A stretch of 64,000 bases of DNA from the NCBI GenBank assembly GCA_017458185.1, contig JAFTFY010000025.1, positions 1 through 64,000 on the forward strand. The letters run 5' to 3'. Source of the DNA: Neisseriaceae bacterium (lineage in GTDB: Bacteria > Pseudomonadota > Gammaproteobacteria > Burkholderiales > Neisseriaceae). Under the pieces are notes generated by a model, which ran no database searches, had not been told where the DNA came from, and saw only the letters and a list, made by a program, of their open reading frames with translations. Positions 1 to 8,600 of this stretch are shown here, piece by piece (the stretch's first letter is position 1; each line of letters opens with the position of its first letter). A program made the position numbers and the translations under genes.

Positions 1-20
1 ACTACTCACTACTCACTGTC

Positions 21-902
21 TTAACGACTATCCAAAATATTGATAATTTTTTTACCTGTATCAGGTGTTTTCAGGCTGCCTGAAAAATCGTTATCAAACA
101 GAATATCGCCGCCGTTTGGCATATTGTTAAAATCAAACAGTTGCCTATCCAACAAATGAGACGGTGCGACATTTTGCAGAGCCGAAAAAATATTTTCAAT
201 TCTGCCTGCGTGTTGTTTTTCCCATAATTGCAACATTTCTTTAATCGCTTGTCGTTGCAGGTTTGCCTGTGAGCCGCACAGATTACACGGAATAATCGGA
301 AATTGGCGGATTTCGGCGTAGCGAATTAAATCTTTTTCTTTAACATAAGCCAAAGGGCGAATAACAATGTGTTCGCCGTTATCCGACACTAATTTGGGCG
401 GCATGGCTTTCAGTTTTCCGCCGTAAAATAAATTTAAAAATAGGGTTTCAATTATATCGTCTCGGTGATGTCCCAATGCAATTTTTGTTGCCCCAATTTC
501 TTTGGCAACACGGTATAAAATGCCCCGCCGCAAGCGGCTGCATAATCCGCAAGTGGTTTTTCCTTCGGGAATTATTCTTTTAACAATGCTGTAAGTGTCT
601 TCTTCAATAATTTTGAAGTCTATTCCAATATTTTTCAAATAATTAGGTAAAACTTCGGCTGGAAAATTTGGTTGTTTTTGATCTAAATTTACCGCAAATA
701 AACTAAATTCAACAGGGGCAGATGCTTGCAGTTGGCGTAGAATATCCAATAATGCAAAACTGTCTTTGCCGCCCGATAAACACACCATTATTTTATCGCC
801 CGCTTCAATCATTTGAAAATCGTTAATCGCACGACCTGTTTCATGGCGTAATCGTTTTAATAGTTTATTCTGTTCATAAACGGATTTGGGTTTTTCTGAC
901 AT
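21..902 (-). CDS. ttcA: tRNA 2-thiocytidine(32) synthetase TtcA
   Basis: TtcA thiolates cytidine 32 of certain tRNAs using ATP and an iron-sulfur cluster. The protein has the PP-loop SGGKDS near residue 44 that binds ATP, and the two CxxC pairs of the family (CGLCSR and CNLCGS), expected to hold the cluster. I start at the ATG at 900-902 ([11 protein letters not shown]); a longer reading opens only with TTG and adds a hydrophobic stretch foreign to the family. Length, about 293 aa, is normal. Two DUS-type sequences lie in or near its 3' part, one encoding FSGSLK. It is transcribed away from pbpG, so the two share the roughly 120-bp spacer as a divergent promoter region. Confidence 0.93.
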   Translation of the reverse strand: MSEKPKSVYEQNKLLKRLRHETGRAINDFQMIEAGDKIMVCLSGGKDSFALLDILRQLQASAPVEFSLFAVNLDQKQPNFPAEVLPNYLKNIGIDFKIIEEDTYSIVKRIIPEGKTTCGLCSRLRRGILYRVAKEIGATKIALGHHRDDIIETLFLNLFYGGKLKAMPPKLVSDNGEHIVIRPLAYVKEKDLIRYAEIRQFPIIPCNLCGSQANLQRQAIKEMLQLWEKQHAGRIENIFSALQNVAPSHLLDRQLFDFNNMPNGGDILFDNDFSGSLKTPDTGKKIINILDSR

Positions 903-1020
903 TTTTTGATTTAACTTAAAAAAATAAATGCGATATTCTAACAAATTACAGCAAAAGAAAAAATAATAAGTTATAATTTAACGGATTGTTTTATTTTTTC
1001 AATAATCAAGAGAGAAACCA

Positions 1021-2235
1021 ATGAAATTCAAAACCTGTTCAGGCAGCCTGAAAGCCTTGTTTATCACGCTTTCTTTGCTGTTTTCCCCAGCAATTTTTGC
1101 CGAAGATGACGCAATGGGGGCGTTTATTCAACAAATCGACACGCAACAAGAAGAGAACAACGCAGACAACAGCACAGATGTTGCCGAAGAAAATGAAGTG
1201 GAAAGCGTGGTGATTCAAGCCGAAGACGATGACGAAGACGCTTTGGGCGAGTTTGCCGCACAATTAGACAATCAGGCAAATCATCAAAGCGATGACGAAT
1301 TTGCTCTGTTGCAATATCTTTTGGCACAACAAAACGCACCTTTGGCACAAAATTTAACAAACCATACGGCGACAGCAGGTTCGTTTGCTTCGTATTCTTC
1401 GCACGATAATACAGCCAATAATCACAGTTATTTGCCGCTTCATTCATCAGCGGCTTTAATTGTTGATGCCAATACAGGCAAGGTGTTGTATGAAAAAAAC
1501 AGCGACCAAGTTCGTTCGATTGCGTCTATTACCAAGTTAATGGCGGCAATGGTTATTTTGGACGCAAAACCTAATATGAATCAAGTGCTTACCGTGCAAT
1601 CGGCAGATATTGACCGCTTAAAAGGGTCAAGCAGTCGCTTGCCTGTTGGCACAAAAATGACACGCGAAAAAATGCTGCATTTGGGGCTGATGAGCAGCGA
1701 AAACCGAGCCATTCACGCAATGGCACGCAATTATCCTGGCGGTTTGAATGCATTTATTCGGGCAATGAACGCCAAAGCCAAAAGTTTGGGCATGAACGAC
1801 ACCGTTTTTTACGACCCCACAGGTTTAGACCCACGCAATCGTTCTACGCCACAAGATTTGGTGAAAATGGTGCAAGCCGCCCATAAATACGAAAAAATTC
1901 GTTATTATTCAACGCATAACAATGCTTCCACACAAGTGCGTGCAACCGTTAAAAAAACACAACGGGTGAAAAAAGGCAAAAAAGTGCGTAAAGTAACCAA
2001 ACGGGTTACACAAATTCGCCAAGTGAATTACCGCAACAGCAATAAGTTAATCCGCAATGGCGATTGGGATATTAGTTTGCAAAAAACAGGCTATATCCGC
2101 GAAGCAGGGCGGTGTATGGTGGTTTATGCGAATGTGGATAACCGCCCTGTGATTATGGTGCTGATGAATTCCAGCAACACCAACCAACGCACCAATGACG
2201 CATACACCATGCGTTCGTGGTTGCAACAAATGTAA
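1021..2235 (+). CDS. pbpG: D-alanyl-D-alanine endopeptidase (PBP7 type)
   Basis: This periplasmic serine peptidase cuts D,D-crosslinks in peptidoglycan. The S11 motifs are visible: SITK (SxxK, catalytic serine), SSEN (SxN) and KTGY (KTG). The start has a signal peptide ending near FAEDD, and a DUS encodes CSGSLK inside it. Between the signal peptide and the enzyme lies about 90 residues of acidic, low-complexity sequence holding a duplicated motif (DDAMGAFIQQID and EDALGEFAAQLD), which I do not know from PBP7 proteins. An Arg/Lys-rich insert (VKKTQRVKKGKKVRKVTKR) precedes the KTG box. The ATG at 1021 follows AGAGAGAAACC. A strong hairpin terminator follows. Confidence 0.9.
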   Translation: MKFKTCSGSLKALFITLSLLFSPAIFAEDDAMGAFIQQIDTQQEENNADNSTDVAEENEVESVVIQAEDDDEDALGEFAAQLDNQANHQSDDEFALLQYLLAQQNAPLAQNLTNHTATAGSFASYSSHDNTANNHSYLPLHSSAALIVDANTGKVLYEKNSDQVRSIASITKLMAAMVILDAKPNMNQVLTVQSADIDRLKGSSSRLPVGTKMTREKMLHLGLMSSENRAIHAMARNYPGGLNAFIRAMNAKAKSLGMNDTVFYDPTGLDPRNRSTPQDLVKMVQAAHKYEKIRYYSTHNNASTQVRATVKKTQRVKKGKKVRKVTKRVTQIRQVNYRNSNKLIRNGDWDISLQKTGYIREAGRCMVVYANVDNRPVIMVLMNSSNTNQRTNDAYTMRSWLQQM

Positions 2236-2255
2236 GTGTTTTTTATGGTTAATAA

Positions 2256-2288
2256 AAGCGTATCTTGATGAGATACGCTTTTTTTTCA
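2256..2288 (+). terminator. Rho-independent terminator of pbpG
   Basis: A perfect 10-bp stem, AAGCGTATCT with AGATACGCTT, with a 5-base loop is followed by a run of T that merges into a DUS. It lies 20 bases after the pbpG stop. Confidence 0.9.
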
Positions 2289-2335
2289 GGCTGCCTGAAA
2301 AACAAAAAGCAACGCCGTACAAAAAAATTGCCGTC

Positions 2336-2372
2336 ATTACGAGCCGTTGCATAGCAACGGCGTGGTAATCTT
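2336..2372 (+). repeat. GTCATTRCGAGCC hairpin (mosaic element half)
   Basis: The arms GTCATTACGAGCC and GGCGTGGTAATC flank a self-complementary core (GTTGCATAGCAAC). It is one of about twenty copies in the window, others being near 3517, 5066, 37650, 45390 and 54350. Arms are conserved while cores differ but stay paired. Confidence 0.8.
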
Positions 2373-2427
2373 CTGACTATGGAAAACGGCAATGCAGAAG
2401 TGTTTTCAGGCTGGGTAGATTAAAGTT

Positions 2428-2733
2428 TCAAGTGCAACACTTTAAGTGTTTAAAGAAGACTTCTTTCGGTGTTTGCCAGCCTAATGATTTTCTTGGTCTA
2501 TTATTAAGTTCATCTTGAACGGATTTTAGTTCATCATCACTGATTAAATTAAAATCCGTTCCCTTTGGGAAATACTGTCTTATCAATAGGTTAGTATTCT
2601 CAATTAGCCCTTTCTCCCACGGACTATGTGGATTAGTAAAGTAAGTTTTTGCACCTAATACTTTACCAAAAACTAAATGATTACAAAACTCCCTGCCATT
2701 GTCCATCGTCAGCGTTCGTATATGATTTTTCAC
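2428..2733 (-). pseudogene. IS30-family transposase, C-terminal part (frameshifted)
   Basis: This frame holds the rest of the catalytic core: TLTMDNGREF (second Asp) and HSPWEKGLIENTN (the Glu), ending in the usual IS30 tail NNRPRKSLGWQTPKEVF. Its stop lies inside the terminal inverted repeat, as is common for compact IS elements. It lacks its own plausible ribosome binding site and depends on a frameshift from the upstream part. The element is therefore probably inactive in cis unless slippage occurs. Confidence 0.85.
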
Positions 2734-2738
2734 GCCTT

Positions 2739-3380
2739 TTAGGCAGTGTCAATAACCGCTTCTTCGGTTGATTTCGCCTTAATGCCATTAACTTGGCAAA
2801 CAAACACAAACTTACTCAACATATCAACCATTGTCAAAACCGCACTCTTATTGCCTTTGCCCAAAATCGTATCGCATTCCAAATTGCCGATTTGTTGTGT
2901 TAATTTCGCCTTGTCTTCTCTCTGTTCTATGCCCACTCGGAAAGGAATATGCACCTTGCCACGCTTGTTTTTCTGCCGATTTCTCGACACAAACCGTAAC
3001 TCTTTCTTATAAATTTCCTTGTCTTCGGCTTTGTGATAAATCCAGTTGTAAATCGCTGTATGGCTGATTTTTATGCCTTTTTTTACCCAAAGCCAGCCTG
3101 AAATCTGCTCTGGACTGAATTTCTTTTTCAACAAAAATTTCACTGTTTTTAATAACTTACCTTTTAGTTTGTATGCTTCTCTTTTGCTAACCTTTTCTAT
3201 TTTGTTTTTATAATCAGCAAAATAACAAACAAATCCAGCCGCTTTGCAACGAGCGATTTCTCGACTAATAGTCGATACATTCCGCTCTAACGCAATGGCA
3301 ATCTTTCTCAAAGAAAAGTCGTTGGCGAGATACCATTGAATGTGGTATCTTTCTACTTCGGTGAGATGGTTGTAAGCCAT
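2739..3380 (-). CDS. IS30-family transposase, N-terminal part
   Basis: The first 213 residues of an IS30-type transposase: an N-terminal helix-turn-helix (LTEVERYHIQWYLANDFSLR, then IALERNVSTISREI) that binds the inverted repeats, followed by the start of the DDE catalytic core (LECDTILGKGNKSAVLTMVD, first Asp). The ATG at 3378-3380 follows AAAGGAAC. Reading stops at TAA 2739-2741 after VIDTA. A shift of one base back at this point leads directly into the second frame (LKGVKNHIRTLTMDNG). I see no canonical slippery heptamer, so loss of one base is the simpler explanation. Confidence 0.88.
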   Translation of the reverse strand: MAYNHLTEVERYHIQWYLANDFSLRKIAIALERNVSTISREIARCKAAGFVCYFADYKNKIEKVSKREAYKLKGKLLKTVKFLLKKKFSPEQISGWLWVKKGIKISHTAIYNWIYHKAEDKEIYKKELRFVSRNRQKNKRGKVHIPFRVGIEQREDKAKLTQQIGNLECDTILGKGNKSAVLTMVDMLSKFVFVCQVNGIKAKSTEEAVIDTA

Positions 3381-3472
3381 AATGTTCCTTTACTTTCCAA
3401 AAAAACATTAAGCCTACTACTTATCTCACCTGCTTTTTAACTCTCGTGTTGCACTTGAAACTTTAATCTGCC

Positions 3473-3990
3473 CTGCCTGAAAGGGTTTGTGCAGTGCCGT
3501 TCTCCGTAGCAAGGAGATTGCCACGCCGTGATAAATCACGGCTCGCAATGACGGTTGTTTTTTTTTTTTTTTCAGGCTGCCTGAAAAGGTTTGTGCAGTG
3601 CCGTTCTCCGTAGCAAGGAGATTGCGTACGCATTGCGTTGCAATGCTCGCAATGACGGTTGTTGTTTTTTCAGGCTGCCTGAAAGGGTTTATGCAATGTC
3701 GTTCTCCGTAGCAAGGGGATTGCGTACGCATTGCGTTGAGATTGCCACGACCGCTTTGCGGTCTCGCAACGACGCAGTTGTAAGCGGTAAAACCGCTAAC
3801 AACTGTCTGTCGGCTTGCAATGATGGTTGTTTTTTTGGCGTTTTGGTGGGTCGAAGACCCACCCTACGGCTTATTGATATTTCAATATATCATCATTTTC
3901 TTATATACAAAAATAATGCAAAAAATGGATGACAAGATGAAAAGATTTAAGGTAGAATTAAGGCGTTTTTTAACACTTTGTTAAAGGAAA
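3473..3990. repeat. Gene-free block of repeats before the first leader cassette
   Basis: The block holds three similar segments reading CCTGAAA(A)GGGTTTGTGCA, each with GTTCTCCGTAGCAAGGAGAT, a CGCAATGACGG hairpin half and a DUS. A T15 run lies at 3558-3572 and a GGTGGGT/ACCCACC hairpin at about 3845-3866. The last 70 bases look like a promoter region. I see no credible gene; the open frames here run through repeats. Confidence 0.75.
3930..3988 (+). promoter_or_regulatory. Promoter and RBS of the first leader cassette
   Basis: The block TAGAATTAAGGCGTTTTTTA (3953-3972) is repeated at 5639-5658 in front of the adhesin. TAGAAT can serve as a -10 with ATGACA 18 bases upstream as a -35. AAAGGA at 3985 stands about 6 bases before ATG 3995. 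Sharing the block suggests the two genes are co-regulated. Confidence 0.6.
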
Positions 3991-3994
3991 AACA

Positions 3995-4680
3995 ATGAAC
4001 GCCGTTCTCAAACCACTTGGCAAACAGGTTCGCCAAATTTTACCCCCCCCGATGATAATCATTCTCATTTATTTGCTTATTGTTCAGGCAGTCTGAAAAG
4101 GTTATTTGCTCCTTTATGTATCGCTCTTATGGGCGTATTTTTTGTGTCTTACGCACAAGCGGCGGATGTTTGTCATATCGAACATTTTCAACCCACCATT
4201 TGTTCCAAGTCGTCTCACTCAAAAAAACTTTCTCTTGCCACTACTCGTGACACGCTAATGTGTAGAAAAGCACGCACGCCTGTACGCATGGAAGTTTGTC
4301 GTGAAGTTTTGGAATACGGCTGGTGGAATATAGTTTTTCCCAAATCTGAGCACAACTTGCAAGACTTTTTAGAACACCGCACAGGTCAAGTTTTGCGTGA
4401 TGAAATTATTACGGTTGAGCCGTCCGTTTTTGACGCATTAAAAAATAATCGTGATTTTCTCGATATTCAAATTAACAGAAGTGAATTAGAGCAATCTATT
4501 TATTTCGATAAATCAGGTCGCATTGTTGATACAAACAGCAATGGAATAAAGCAATCTGTTCGTGTGGGTAAAGTGGGTAACAAAGTTGATACGCAAGGAT
4601 TAGAGCGTATGCAAGTTAATCCAGATTTACAACAAGGCATAGATAGAAGCCGTTTGAAACAAGAAACAATTAGGAAATAA
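3995..4680 (+). CDS. Phase-variable secreted protein of unknown function (poly-C leader, OFF)
   Basis: The first ATG with a good RBS is at 3995. It opens a short leader that meets eight C residues (4043-4050) and then stops at a TGA 16 codons after the tract. The continuous frame that follows (from the C tract to 4680) encodes DDNHSHL, a DUS-like SGSLK, a signal peptide core (APLCIALMGVFFVSYAQAADV) and about 165 residues with several Cys and many charged residues. With C6 or C9 the whole reads as one protein of about 227 aa. The same leader precedes the adhesin downstream. The mature part is unlike a YadA protein and I do not recognise it. A reading from ATG 4129 would still give a signal peptide, so low-level expression without a switch is possible. 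Confidence 0.65.
4043..4050 (+). promoter_or_regulatory. Poly-C(8) tract, probable phase-variation switch
   Basis: Eight C residues lie between an RBS-led ATG and the signal peptide frame. Counting codons, C6 or C9 joins the two frames; C8 does not. Slipped-strand changes in such tracts switch many Neisseriaceae surface genes. Confidence 0.75.
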
Positions 4681-5615
4681 ATTTTAGGTTTGTTTCGTGA
4701 TAACGGTGGTTTTATAGCCAAGCCGTAGGCTTGGTTGTAGGGTGGGCTTCCCAGCCCACCAGCAAACCGCAAGGTTTGCATAACACAAAAGATTTAATCA
4801 AAGCCTTACGGCTTTGTGGTGGGCAAGAATGCCCACCCTATAAGCACCTGCGGTGCTTCGATTAAATTTTCAGGCAGCCTGAAAGCACTTCCCGTGCGGG
4901 GGAAAGCACTTCCCGTGCGGGGAAAACACTTCCCGCACGGGGAATGTGTCATTGCGAGATTTTTTCGATAGAAAAAATCGTGGCAATCCAGTTTTGCCGA
5001 TAGGCAAAACACAACGCCGTTGGCGTTGTTGGTGGGCAGGAATGCCCACCCTATACCATTTCTGTCATTACGAGCCGTGCTATGCACGGCGTAGTAATCT
5101 CCTGACTACGGAGAACGGTAATGCAAAATGTTTTCAGGCAGCCTGAAAGGGTTTTGTGCAATGTTGTTATTCGGGATAGGTTACCCAAATAAACGGCTAT
5201 GCCGTTTATTTGGAGATTGCTTCGCATTCGCTCGCAATGACGAGAACGGCTGCCTGAAAGGGTTTGGTGGCAACGCCGTTGGCATTGTGGTGGGTTAGAA
5301 ACCCACCCTACGGCGGTAATCGTTTGGTGCGTTTTTCATAGTGAGGGGATTACCACGCCATTGCGTTGCAATGGCTCGTAATGACAGTAATTTTGTAGGG
5401 TGGGTTTCCAACCCACCGTAACGGACAGAACGATTAACGCAAATATTTTCAGGCAGCCTGAAACCGTTTAATAGCAACGCCGTTGGCGTTGTGGTGGGTA
5501 GCCTGCCCACCCTATAAGTTGTGGTGCTTTTTGGGATTAGAAGCCCATTTTACGGTGTATTTTTTTGTCTTAAATCAAATATAGGAAATAATTTTTTAGA
5601 AAGGTGTAAAAAAGT
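4681..5615. repeat. Gene-free kilobase of mixed hairpin repeats and DUS
   Basis: The stretch contains GGTGGGC/GCCCACC hairpins (about 4740, 4820, 5030, 5288, 5398 and 5490), three tandem copies of GCACTTCCCGTGCGGGG (4885-4942), GTCATTGCGAG hairpin halves (4948, 5066, 5345) and one composite element (about 5163-5243) with GGATAGGTTACCC and the perfect stem CAAATAAACGGC/GCCGTTTATTTG. Several DUS are interspersed. I see no gene. The last 70 bases before 5687 are the adhesin promoter. Confidence 0.75.
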
Positions 5616-5680
5616 GATTGCTGATGATTTTTTTAAGATAGAATTAAGGCGTTTTTTATCAACCTTGTCAAAAAAGGACA
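5616..5680 (+). promoter_or_regulatory. Promoter and RBS of the trimeric autotransporter
   Basis: TAGAAT at 5639-5644 begins the 20-base block also found at 3953. The -35 is not clear (TTGCTG at 15-base spacing). AAAAAAGGA ends about 8 bases before ATG 5687. Confidence 0.55.
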
Positions 5681-5686
5681 CACATT

Positions 5687-8600
5687 ATGAATAAAATCTT
5701 CAAAGTGGTTTTCAACCACATCACAAACACTTGGGTGGCTGTTTCGGAATTAACCAAAGCACACGGCAAAAAAGCCAGTGTCAGCGTTTTACCCCCCCGA
5801 TGATAATCATTCTCATTTAGTTGCACGCCGTTCAGGCAGCCTGAATGGTTTTATTCGTTTTGCTCCCTTATATATTGCCTTAATGGGCATTTTTTTTACA
5901 CCTACGGTTTTTGCAGGTGCTAATCGATGGGATTGTGATTATTGGAGTGCAGAGGAAAATGCGATTGACTGTGGTTATAACAACAACAATGGAATCAGTG
6001 TAGGGAAAACTTCTGTGGCGTTGGGTCATAGCAATAAGGCAAGTGGTAAAAATTCTTTTGCGGTGGGTTATAGTAACACCGCAAGTGGTCAAAATTCTTC
6101 TGCGGTGGGGATTTCTAATACCGCAAGCGGTTATCTATCTTCCGCAATGGGTGATTACAACATCGCAAGCGACAGTTATTCTTCTGCATTTGGTTATCAA
6201 AGCAGAGCATTAAGTGCAAATTCGCACGCTTTTGGTGGGCAGAATAACTATTCGGGTAAAGGCGTTAGTAATGTTACTATGGGTACAGGCTCGGTGGCTT
6301 TGGGTTATCAAAATAACTATAAAGCAACAGATGCGGTTACGGTGGGGGAAGAATCTTCTGCTGTGGGGGTAAAAAACACCGCAAGTGGTCAATATTCTTC
6401 TGCGTTGGGTTATAACAACACCGCAAGTGGTCAATATTCTTCTGCGTTGGGTTATGGCAACACCGCAAGCGGCAGTTTTTCTTCTGCGGTGGGTCGTGAT
6501 AACACCGCAGAAGGTCCTCAATATTCTTCCGCAATGGGTAATTACAACACCGCAAGCGGCAATTTTTCTTCTGCGGTGGGTTATGGTAACACCGCAACCA
6601 CTAATTTTTCTTCCGCGTTGGGTTATAACAACAACGCAAGCGGTGCATATTCTTCTGCATTGGGTTATAACAACACCGCAAGCAAGATATATTCTTCTGC
6701 ATTGGGCAATCAAAACGAAGCAGTGGGTCAATATTCTACGGCTTTGGGCTATCAAAACACCGCAAGTGGTGAATATTCTACGGCTTTGGGTAATCAAAAC
6801 ATGGCAAGTGGCAATTATGCAACGGCAATAGGTTTTAAGAGCGTGGCAAATGCTCGCGGTACCACTGCCATAGGCTCTCAATCTTATGCAGACAGTCGCA
6901 CTCGCGCTCAATTAACAGGTTATTCGCCCGCAGGAACAAACAACAGTAGCGACACCACAGGCGTATGGAAAGCAACTACTCCCGAGTTAGCCGTGGGCGA
7001 CCCTGAAAATAAAGGCAGCAATGGCATTATCACTCGTCAAATTACAGGTGTTGCGGCTGGCTACAAAGACACAGACGCTGTGAATGTGGCACAGTTGAAA
7101 GAATTGCAAGCGAACGAAAAGTGTTCGTATGACGCAAAAGGCAATTTATTGTGCGGTAAAGACAATAGTGTGACTACAAACACAAAAAATGCTACGGTTT
7201 TAGGCACGGCAAACAACAAATCTGTTTCAGGCAGCCTGATGGATAACGCTGTGGTTGTGGGTTATCAGAATGATTATTCGATGATAAATTCCACTGCGGT
7301 GGGTGTTGAAAACAACGCAAAAGGTGCTGCTTCTTCTGTATTAGGCTATCAAAACAACGCAAGCGGCGGTGGTTCTTCTGTATTAGGCTATCAAAACAAC
7401 GCAAGCGGCGGTGGTTCTTCTGCATTAGGCTATCAAAACACCGCAAGCGGCGATAGTTCTTCTGCAATGGGTAGAGAGAACATCGCAAGCGGTGCTTATT
7501 ATTCTTCTGCAATGGGTTATAAAAACATCGCAAGCGGTCGAAATTCTTCGGCGGTGGGTTCTTTAAATAATGCCACTAACAATAATGTCCAAGTGTTTGG
7601 CTCTCGGAATAATTATTCAGCCGATAACAGCACGGTTACTGTGGGAGAGACTTCAGTTGCTGTGGGTTATCTAAATAACTATAAAAACGCTGGCGAAGTT
7701 ACCGTAGGTGAAAACTCTTCTGCATTGGGTGTAAAGAATACCGCAAGTGCTAAATATTCTTCTGCGGTGGGTTATAACAACACCGCAAGCGGTAATTATT
7801 CTTCTGTCTTTGGTGCGAATAGCCAAGCCATTGTGGATTATGGCACGGCAATCGGTTATCAATCTTACGCTAACACGCTTGATTTGAAATCGTTAGATGG
7901 CACAGGCTTATATGCACCGACTGACTTTGATAGTTTAGACGACAAAGGAAAAGCGGTTTGGCAATCGACTTCGGCGGCTTTGGCTGTGGGCGATCCAAAT
8001 GGCGATGGCAATGGTGGTACACCGATTACTCGCCAAATTACAGGCGTTGCCGCTGGTAGCCAAGATACAGACGCGGTAAATGTGGCACAGTTAAAAGAAG
8101 TGGCTGATTTGGCAAGTAGCGATTCGTTTAGCCCATTTACCGTATCTGGCACAACAGGCAATTTCAAAGTCGGCAGTTCAGGCAGCCTGAAAATGGTGGG
8201 TAGCAATGCTAATATCAGCACAAAAGCAAACGGTGATACGGTTACGATTGCTTTGGCTAATGATTTGAACTTAACTTCGGTGAATACAGGTGGCGTACAA
8301 ATGTCTGCCACGGGCTTGGCAATGAGTAATCAAAAAATCACGGGCTTGGCAAATGGCACGGCAAATACGGACGCAGTTAATTTGGGACAGTTAAATACTT
8401 CCATTAACACAGCGGCGGCAGCGGCAACTACGGCATTAAATACGGCAAAAAGTGAATTAGAAGGCAAAATCACTGCGGCAGAAACAAACGCCAAAGGTTA
8501 TACCGATACGGCTTTGGGCAGTTATGCGAAAACCAGCGATTTAGCACCGTATGCGAAAACGGCTGATTTAGCCGCTTACGCCAAAACCAGTGATTTAGCA

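Larger units (their letters stand above)
2414..3472 (-). mobile_element. IS30-family insertion sequence, inserted in a DUS
   Basis: A 1059-bp element is bounded by about 27-bp inverted repeats with one mismatch, starting GG(T/C)AGATTAAAGTTTC; the inner 24 bp (2417-2440 and 3446-3469) are identical. A 3-bp direct repeat CTG (2411-2413 and 3473-3475) flanks it. Removing the element and one CTG restores TTTTCAGG-CTG-CCTGAAAGGG, an intact DUS. Size, ends and target duplication fit IS30-family elements such as those known in Neisseria. It carries one transposase gene broken into two frames. Confidence 0.92.

Noticed and set aside
3591..3932. 113-codon frame upstream of the first leader cassette
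   Set aside because: It runs entirely through dispersed repeats and DUS; reading frames in these repeats recur elsewhere as false genes.
5778..5780. GTG 5778 as the true start of the adhesin
   Set aside because: It lies inside a leader that reads as an extended signal peptide region from a well-placed ATG at 5687 with RBS and shared promoter; kept only as a possible secondary start.
6210..6911. Long antisense and out-of-frame open frames across the adhesin head (also 6385-6831, 7192-7533, 9726-10080)
   Set aside because: They are shadows of the 42-bp and 78-bp repeats; proteins are repetitive, Cys/Arg/Ile-biased and lack RBS and family features.
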